Below are positions 57,901-64,000 of a stretch of DNA of 64,000 bases, piece after piece (within the stretch, counting starts at the first letter, position 1; each line of letters begins with the position of its first letter). The notes under the pieces are model-generated. The model did not search any database and was not told where the DNA came from. It worked only from the letters and a program-made list of their open reading frames with translations. The stretch spans positions 9,252,552 to 9,316,551 of the forward strand of contig NC_054391.1 of assembly GCF_001625195.1 (NCBI RefSeq). The letters are read 5' to 3'. The translations under genes were made by a program, and so were the position numbers. This DNA comes from Drechmeria coniospora. Its lineage: Eukaryota > Ascomycota > Sordariomycetes > Hypocreales > Ophiocordycipitaceae.

Positions 57901-60333
57901 CTCAAGGTTGGGGTTGCGAAAGGGGTTCCTGCCGGTGAGGCCGAGCTGCACAGCGTGTCGCAAAGCACATCAGGTGCCGCCAGGAGACCCAGCAGGAGAT
58001 ATACGACTCTTTCGCCAAAGGACCGTCCAGGCCCGCACATGGCTGCGCTCGCAAGAGAAGAGCTGTTCAAGTTGGGAGACCGAGCCTCGACAACGTCGAA
58101 AATGTCGCCTGGGGCGGAGCGAGACACGAGCCCTCGAGACGTCAACACCAACGCCGCATCCTCATCCGCGCGTCGACGCCTCACCATCTCTTTTTCGTCA
58201 CCAGTCGCTTCGGTCATACACGATGTCGTGACCGACGATTTGGACCCTCTCGACTTTGGCGATGATGATGACAATTCCCAGCCTGGGCTTGTCAAGACTG
58301 CGCGCAGAAACAGCTTGCAGGTTTCCACACGCACCGGCAGCTACGGGCAGGGTCGTCTGTCGTCGGCTCGCGGGCCAGAATTTGTGCCGCGGCCCGTGTC
58401 CCGCATCGATGAACAGGACGAGGAGAGTACGGTGGAGATTCAGGCAGACGAGGATCGTCAGATCAGTATTATCGGCGACAATAGCGTCGTGAGCCATCGG
58501 ACGCCTCACGTACGACACGCCAGCCTGAACTTTGTCATCGGCCACAGCCCGAACAGCGTCGGGCCCCTATCTTTCCAGCCGGAGGAGAGTGCGATTATTG
58601 GCCGCAACGTTGGCAAGCTGTCGCTGAGCCCCCTGTCGGAGTTTACCGTCAACAACGCAGACCAGTCGTTCGGATTCGAGGTCAGCTACGTCATGGGCCA
58701 CCGACGCATGGCAACGGGCGATGGCTCCAAGAAGGTCATGTCCATGACAATACGAGACCTCGTGGACAAGCTCAGCGAAGTCGAGCCCTTTGAGCCGTTC
58801 TGGGAGGACATGACGGAGCTCGACCTGCAGGACAAGCAGCTGGCGAGCCTGCACATGCTGGACGAGTTTTGCGGCAGGGTGGTGACGTTGGATGCGTCCA
58901 AGAACAAGCTCAATCATCTCGAGGGTCTCCCGTCGTCGGTGCGGCAGCTCAAGGTGGCCCAGAACATGCTGACGGAGCTCACGTCGTGGGATCACCTCTT
59001 GAACCTGCAGTACGTGGACATTTCGGGCAACGAGATCAAGAGCCTGTCGGCGTTGAAGAATCTGGTGCACCTGCGTAGCGTGAGGGCCGACGACAATCAG
59101 CTGACGGGGCTGGACGGATTGGACTGCCACGACGGGCTGCTCTCGCTGCGGGCTCGCAACAACTTGATCGAGCACGTTGACTTTTCCACGGCCATGTTCG
59201 AGCGCCTGACCGAGCTCGACCTCGAGGGCAACAGCATCGTCTCGGTTCAGAACCTTGAGCTGCTGCCGGCACTGTCGCGGCTGGGGCTCAAGCGAAACCG
59301 GCTACGGGACCTGACGCTGAAGGCGGAGATGAGGACGCTGCGGCAGCTCGACGTCAGCGACAACGAGCTGGAGTCTCTGGATCTCAGCAACCTGCCCAGC
59401 ATTCGCTGCGTCTACGCCGACAGGAATCGTCTTTGCGAGCTCTCCGGCTTCGAGCGAGCGCGACGTCTGGACAGCCTGTCGATTCGCGAGCAGCACGGAG
59501 ATTCACCCCTGAACCTCGGCTTCCTGTCACACGTGTACGAGGTCCGCAAGCTGTTCCTGTCGGGCAACTTTTTGGAATCCTTCGAGCCGACGGTGGATTT
59601 CCTGAACCTTCAACTCCTGGACCTCGCCAACTGCGGATTGCGGGTGCTGCCGGCGAAAATGGGCCAGCTCATGCCCAACCTGCGGACGCTCAACGTCAAC
59701 TTCAACGCGCTCGGCGACTTGACGCCTCTGCAGTTCGTTCCTAGGCTCAAGAAGCTGCTCGTGGCCGGAAACAGACTGGCGGACTCGACGGGCGTCACCC
59801 GGCTCCTGACCGAGTTTCCGCACCTCAGCCAGCTGGATGCGAGGGACAACCCCGTGACGCTCGGCTTTTACGCGCCCGTGCAGGTGCTGGTGCCGGCCGG
59901 GCGGGCGGAGTTCTCGGATCCGTTCACGCTGCCGGACGCCGACGAGGAGCGAGATGGGCTGTTTGCGAGCCGGCTGGACGAAGCGACGAGGCTGCGTCGA
60001 CGGCTGCACCAGGTTGTGCTGGTCGCCAGCTGCCGACGGCTCCGAAAGCTCGACGGCCTGCCCGTGAGGCGGAGAGAGGTGCTCGCGACGGACGACGTTT
60101 TGCGGACATTGGTCAGCGAAGGCGTCGTACCCGACCTCGAGGACGCCATGGTCGGACGATCGGAGAAGGTGTGCGACGACGACGGGGACGGGGACGGGGC
60201 GGCGGCACGAAACGACGATGCCGCGGCGGATGCCGAAGCGGCGGCCCAGCTCGAATCCGAGCTCGAAGCGTCGCGACAGCAGAACGAGACGCTCGGGAGC
60301 AGTCGGTGGAATGCAGAAGACAGCTTTGCGTAG
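54931..60333 (+). CDS. cdc11: Septation initiation network scaffold, Cdc11/SnaD/Nud1 type LRR protein
   Basis: A single exon of 1800 residues. The N-terminus is disordered, beginning MDHAWLDSLSEDW, with many SP/TP sites, a 'DVSYESTGNWEAVDKENVEP' element near 530-550 and a 'RTIMPESVSHLIPDRVGGMF' block near 915. Leucine-rich repeats span about 1295-1645 ('LDLQDKQLASL', 'LDASKNKLNHLEGL', 'LDLEGNSIVSV' and others), and an acidic tail ends the protein. Size, layout and the N-terminal motifs match fission-yeast Cdc11, Aspergillus SnaD and budding-yeast Nud1. These anchor the septation/mitotic-exit cascade at spindle pole bodies and bind the GTPase and kinases. Phosphorylation-rich N-termini are typical. 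Confidence 0.88.
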   Translation: MDHAWLDSLSEDWVSERGDSSADKLPPLEFSDPIESTPSRQRQSRIPRRTPKSKASTSSTPSSSPYVLGERSANDINISSRRLRSALSREIKLDEPGQSMPTTANGSVIRNSSHHRVSSSRGRETPEWKRRLVQGKLAYGEQRDLFSSAAAGLQDMFKPPPAADGTVGHADATLPSSPPIDALTDDLADLERYIDVDDDEDSREIVSPSPSPRRRQRGVQYLPNDESISSPSQVNGARRGSDSSRQQPRDRPGARRVDGPLTVPHDTAATSRKTSGRSDTRNEEFSPIMIGKHSTEGGKVDFAHIEVPVEQLWQKLERLRINQMLSDESRADVDNAFSNGPDALDEESLVHAETSNEYPRKEAVANLQLDGPSRGDSFRHGGLPSDIGVDSSEMLPEESLQASTPKQFPSVSVQGRTAAPTLHLSPSPALPRAPFPSPEKRQARESHKANGSPLKLFGPYDTFTNQTLLRRISQFEDASGGTSRQSSHAIEVQNSPPSQHRPNLDALPNSTAISRFGGGDLDGYEFPGDVSYESTGNWEAVDKENVEPTSPLRTRPSFNPLQGQSPNNDADLYVRRRRNTGSTQTRSSISIPSNHHHHQAIALPNNAPLPALTPKRDGDSEGKRPRTSPSKDPTPKRRRTLHRSDVAFGREDRLATLDSAHRQMQVAISKKRKDARPGKSEMADASLLAMRSMLWPQNSTPASRQTPSPVHLQIRAIQNENGSRHDDVSETERKPSIITQDFIDQAAQIMAMIRNQVRPRLASLEESENEGGEARHQHMMDDSSDESTDEPFSRPPSREGNRWTNVAPSRHDPEIISRLKKYQERSDVDDIHSSSLRPMGRPSDDDLDDGEQSVQNYQVHGGALHVTDDIVSDLPNVRITSAGGQDSGLWSPGKDFPSNASSRSFSRNYPTTSSRGSEYRRTIMPESVSHLIPDRVGGMFLDRQNKIWVRRKGSGSTAVSDVPPPAEDTEDDPFASISDLSVDMTRELQNLKVGVAKGVPAGEAELHSVSQSTSGAARRPSRRYTTLSPKDRPGPHMAALAREELFKLGDRASTTSKMSPGAERDTSPRDVNTNAASSSARRRLTISFSSPVASVIHDVVTDDLDPLDFGDDDDNSQPGLVKTARRNSLQVSTRTGSYGQGRLSSARGPEFVPRPVSRIDEQDEESTVEIQADEDRQISIIGDNSVVSHRTPHVRHASLNFVIGHSPNSVGPLSFQPEESAIIGRNVGKLSLSPLSEFTVNNADQSFGFEVSYVMGHRRMATGDGSKKVMSMTIRDLVDKLSEVEPFEPFWEDMTELDLQDKQLASLHMLDEFCGRVVTLDASKNKLNHLEGLPSSVRQLKVAQNMLTELTSWDHLLNLQYVDISGNEIKSLSALKNLVHLRSVRADDNQLTGLDGLDCHDGLLSLRARNNLIEHVDFSTAMFERLTELDLEGNSIVSVQNLELLPALSRLGLKRNRLRDLTLKAEMRTLRQLDVSDNELESLDLSNLPSIRCVYADRNRLCELSGFERARRLDSLSIREQHGDSPLNLGFLSHVYEVRKLFLSGNFLESFEPTVDFLNLQLLDLANCGLRVLPAKMGQLMPNLRTLNVNFNALGDLTPLQFVPRLKKLLVAGNRLADSTGVTRLLTEFPHLSQLDARDNPVTLGFYAPVQVLVPAGRAEFSDPFTLPDADEERDGLFASRLDEATRLRRRLHQVVLVASCRRLRKLDGLPVRRREVLATDDVLRTLVSEGVVPDLEDAMVGRSEKVCDDDGDGDGAAARNDDAAADAEAAAQLESELEASRQQNETLGSSRWNAEDSFA

Positions 60334-62258
60334 CTCGGACGCATGGCATCGGTGCCCGCGACTGGCTGCGACACTCGGAGACATGCGAGATGATGATTTA
60401 AACGAACGGAAGGTATCGAGGATCGACCGAGGCGGTCTCTGGTTCGACAGCTACATGGAATGGAGCATGGTGCACGGCGGGATGATGCGATGGATTTGGT
60501 TGCTTTTTTGTTTACATGGAAGCGAGTGTGCTCTCTGCGGCGATATTCTTCCTCGTCGGCAAGACGACAGTAGGAATACTGACATCGAGTTTAAAGCATC
60601 TCTTTGAATCGAAGTGGCATGCTGGTAGCTCCGGCTACATGAGCGAGCTTGAGAAATGGGAGGATGAAACCGAGCCGACTAACGACCTACACCAAGTCAG
60701 GCACCAGTGGCCCTTTCGTGGAGGACGCATGGAATAGTACTCAAACGCACCCACCTACTTCACACCATACAGGGCCGTGCAAGTACGGACGCTCGTGATG
60801 ACAAGGGCGGAGAATGCCGACGGCGTGATTCATTGGTCTCAGGGATAAGCGACGACGCGATGAAGAAGCTCGTAGCAATGCAAGTCTGAGACAGCAGGGA
60901 GGTCCTGTGGAGTCGTTGGAAGATGGGCGCCGATGCTACGAAGTCGGAAGAAGGGCATGGAAATCAAGAGATGACAAAAATTGGCGATGCATTCCGCAGC
61001 GTCCGCACCGTTTCGCCTGATGTCTGCGCAATGTGGATGGAGAGGGTTGACATGAGCGTTTGAAGTTGACACGCAGAGGATGTTGGAGAGGCTCAAGATC
61101 AGGGAGGAGGCTGTTTAGTGCGGCTTGCTGCTTTTGGCACTGTGCTGTAGGTACGTACTGTTTGCACATACAGGCACTTGTACAGAGCACATGTACAGTG
61201 CAGTAAGTGTACAAGTACTGTGCTGTACTCGGTACGGAGTAAAGTAAGTGTAGTGTACTTGTATGTACGGATACAGTACGGAGTAGGTAATTATTGTACT
61301 GTACTCCGTACTCCGTACAGTTGTTGTACTTGTATGGAGTACAGTATTGTAAATGTGCATGCACGGAGTACTGCAAGTACTTACAACAAGTGTACTGTAC
61401 ATGTACTTACTGTGCTTAAGTAGGGAGTACAAGCAATAAGTACTGTAGCCGAACACGTGACTTTGTACTCTGTACACTAAATTTGTACTCCGCACATGAC
61501 GTGTACTTACATGTACAGTAATTTAGTTCTCTATATCCGTACTCCGTACTCCGTACTTAGTCATTCCTGTAATACCCTTAAATATACATGTACTTACATG
61601 TACAGCCAAGTACTAGCCCGTCATGGTACATGTTATAATGACAGAAACGGCAGGGAAAGAACGACCTTCTTGGAGGCTGTACATGTACCTAGTTGCCTAA
61701 GGCGCAGAGGTACCAGTTCCCTGCCGTAGCGGCGACAAGGTACTTGTGGTCCCCAGGAAGACATTGAGCCGGCTTGTACAGGTACTTGCAGCCAAATGCG
61801 AGACTCCACCGACGGCAAGAGAGAAGGAGACGCCACTGACTGGTACTTTCCCTTCGTGCCGGTGGTGCCTGCCTCCACTCCCTTGACTCCCACCTCGCCG
61901 GTCCCACCTGCCCGTGACGCACCACCCACCGTACCCTCACTTCGTGGGAAATCCGAGTGCCATCGTCGAAGCCGTCGAAGACGCACCCTTCCTCTTCGCA
62001 GTCGTTGACCAGCCGTTCGAGCAATCGTTCATCGTCCGTCCATCGACTTTGGCTTCCTCTCGACAGTCCCACCCACCGAGTCGTACTTTGTTCGCAGCAG
62101 ACGCCGCAGGTAGCCAACAGCGCCCGACACCAGAAGACATGCCCCTCCTCCGGGACGGTCACGAGCACCATCGGATGATATAATAGGGCAGCCCTCGGTT
62201 CGGTTTATCGATCCTCGCCACAGACGCCCACGCCGAGGACGACGCCGGGTGACACAGG
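60334..62258. other. Intergenic with a large TACGGAGTA island (61145-61610)
   Basis: Palindromic TACTCCGTAC and TACGGAGTA words dominate 61145-61610, and no gene is supported. The right end is the promoter of the TBC-type gene. Confidence 0.55.
61145..61610. repeat. TACGGAGTA/TACTCCGTA island
   Basis: This is one of the densest clusters in the window, with runs such as GTACTCCGTACTCCGTACAG near 61300 and CCGTACTCCGTACTCCGTAC near 61538. Confidence 0.8.
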
Positions 62259-64000
62259 ATGGACGCATCGTCGGACGACTCGTCGCACGTCTCCCAACCG
62301 CTCGAGCGCTCCGTCTCGCAAACGAGCGCCGCCTCGAATCGGTCCCATTCGCAGACGACCCGACGAAGCCGCAGCCGGCTGCTCAGCCATCCCAGCAGCT
62401 CCTCCAGCAGCGTCGCCGCCAGCGACAAGTCCCTCACGAGCTTCCCCAGCTTCTCGCCCGAGGAGGTTGTCGTCGAGCGCTTCGGCGACGCCAAGTTCCA
62501 AGACCCCGAATGGGCGGCCGACGACGGGCGCCGCAAGCCGGCCGCGCAGGACTCGCGGGACGGGAGGTCGACGGAGGCGGCGAGAAACGGCGGCGGTCAA
62601 ACTCTTTCCATCGTCGACAGCCTCGTCGGCCCTAGCTCGAGCCGCGACGCCCTCTTCGAGGATGCGCCCCTGAGGCGGTCCGTCCCCGGCGCCCTCCACC
62701 AGGCCGACGATCCGCACATCCAGCGTCTCGTGGCGAGGCACGGCGCCGTCGCCCTGGTGAGGCAGATTTCCGAGGATCTCGCCCAGCGGGACACGCAGAT
62801 CTCGATGCTGCGACGGCGCGCCGACGAGCGCGAGCGGGCCCTGAGGAGGATCATCCGCGAATGCGGCCTCTCCAACCTCGATCTCGAGACCCGCCTGCGC
62901 GCCGTCGAAGGCGAGCTGCGGGCCAACGACAAGAACCACAACAGCGGCCTGACCGACCTCATGAGTGACGCCATGCAGGACACCATGTCCGAGAACGTCT
63001 ACGGCGTGACGAACCGCGCCGCCGCCACCATCCGAGCGGCCGCGGCGTCCAAGGCGCACGCGTCGGAGGGCGCCGGCAAGGGGACGATCCGAGGGTGGAA
63101 AAGCTACATTTGGGGCACGGGAACCTCGAACCAAAGCTCCAACCACACCTCCAACCAGGCGAGTCGCAGGAGCAGCATCAACGGCGGCGACGGGAACCAG
63201 TCGACCGTCGTCCGGAGCCACCACGCCAACCTCGACCGGCGGCCGACCCTCCAGGAGGACCTCTTCAACCCGCCCGCCGAGCCGGCTCCGGAACCGGTGC
63301 GGAGCGCGAGCCGCGCGTCGAGCACCCGCTCCGCCGCCGCCGCCTCGGAGCGCAGCGAGTCCGTCTCGCTCGCCAGCCTCGCGCTGAGGCTCGTCGCCGG
63401 CGGCACCGTCGCCGCCCGCGACGCCGAGGCTCGGGGCCGCGCCGCCAGCGCCTCGGGCCGCGCGCAGTCGGCGAGGGCGGCGTCGACGGCGAGCGCGAGG
63501 GCCATGCGGACCTCGCGCGCCGTCTCCGTCGCCGGCGGTCCCAAGGCCCTCATGGCCATGCGCCGCTCGACGCCCGCCCCTCCCGTGCCCGCCAACGGCA
63601 AGACGCAGGCGCAGGAGATGTGGGGGGCGCGGCCGGCGGCGCGGCGCCCGCCTCGTCGCGGCCGGAGAACTACGGTCCCGTCGAGATGGACGCCATCCTG
63701 CCGCCCGAGTCGCAGCCGCCGACGCTCACGCACATCTACAACAACTACGCCAGCAGCGAGTACCTGACGGACCGTTTCGGCTTCATCTACGACCAGCGGC
63801 GGAAGAAGCGGCAGCGCGAGGCGGCCCAGATGGCCCAGCACATGCGCAAGGGGACCCGCGTCGACATGCTCATGAGCGGCCGCTCGGCGAACTCGTCCAA
63901 CCTGATGGACGATTCGGTCAGCATCTCGAGCGACGGCCGGCCCGAGAGCCCGAGCAGCATGGACGAGCGGCAGACGGACGAGGGCCGGCCGACGAAGCGG
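62259..64000 (+). CDS. N-terminal part of a TBC-type RabGAP (3' end outside window), frame broken by a G-run indel
   Basis: From the ATG at 62259 the frame encodes a Ser-rich start, 'EEVVVERFGDAKFQDPEW', a coiled-coil-like region ('QISEDLAQRDTQISMLRRR') and basic low-complexity sequence up to about 63620. It then turns into Arg/Pro-rich peptide and stops at 63767. The protein clearly continues one frame over: 'PENYGPVEMDAILPPESQPP', 'LTDRFGFIYDQRRKKRQREA' and beyond, to the window end. The switch falls at the six-G run at 63623-63628, where one extra G would restore the frame. These blocks precede the TBC domain in large fungal Rab GTPase-activating proteins. The catalytic domain is outside the window. 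The indel may be a sequencing error. Confidence 0.68.

Noticed and set aside
59527..60384. Minus-strand frame over the LRR gene
   Set aside because: It is antisense to leucine-rich repeats, and the His/Gln/Arg-rich composition is a strand artefact.
61689..62171. Minus-strand frame of 160 codons
   Set aside because: No family resemblance or start context; it lies in the promoter of the TBC-type gene and overlaps other open frames.

Overview
This window is nuclear DNA of a filamentous ascomycete, most likely a hypocrealean Sordariomycete. The genes have short introns (about 48-120 nt) with GT..AG ends and CTAAC/CTGAC-like branch sites. The products are typical of Pezizomycotina: a killer-toxin-alpha-type GH18 chitinase, LysM, HsbA, 2EXR and DUF3669 proteins, and a Cdc11/SnaD scaffold. 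Intergenic DNA is studded with palindromic TACTCCGTA/TACGGAGTA words. I saw no bacterial operons, CRISPR arrays, rRNA or tRNA genes. Exon boundaries below were placed by hand from splice motifs and reading frame, so they are predictions.

The left half (about 1-30 kb) is gene-poor and looks like an accessory compartment. After the end of a PPR protein gene (minus strand, cut by the window edge) come a truncated SRPK-type kinase fragment, a nine-exon secreted chitinase with two LysM modules, a hevein domain and GH18 (3820-8360), a 2EXR protein (10811-11797), and a three-exon secreted protein of unknown family (12957-14174). Next are a broken second 2EXR copy, a tandem-repeat block, an HsbA-like wall protein (17928-18485), a DUF3669 protein, ankyrin-like debris, a LysM effector with three complete modules (23523-24849), and two small cysteine-rich secreted proteins. 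Nearly every intact gene here encodes a secreted protein.

The right half (about 30-64 kb) is GC-rich and mostly housekeeping: mitoribosomal protein mS23, ALG14, an atypical Rho-like GTPase gene carrying an in-frame stop, the inositol hexakisphosphate kinase KCS1, a short-chain dehydrogenase, a secreted Asp-zincin-like metallopeptidase, a small membrane protein, a large disordered conserved protein, the septation-network scaffold CDC11/SnaD, and the start of a TBC-type RabGAP whose frame is broken by a G-run indel. Minisatellites and TACGGAGTA-rich islands fill the spaces.

The most interesting possibility is at 3.8-14.2 kb: a C-II (zymocin alpha-like) chitinase on the same strand as an unrecognised secreted protein. 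That layout would fit a nuclear zymocin-like killer cluster of the kind reported in other filamentous fungi. This is inference from gene arrangement and from the chitinase family only.
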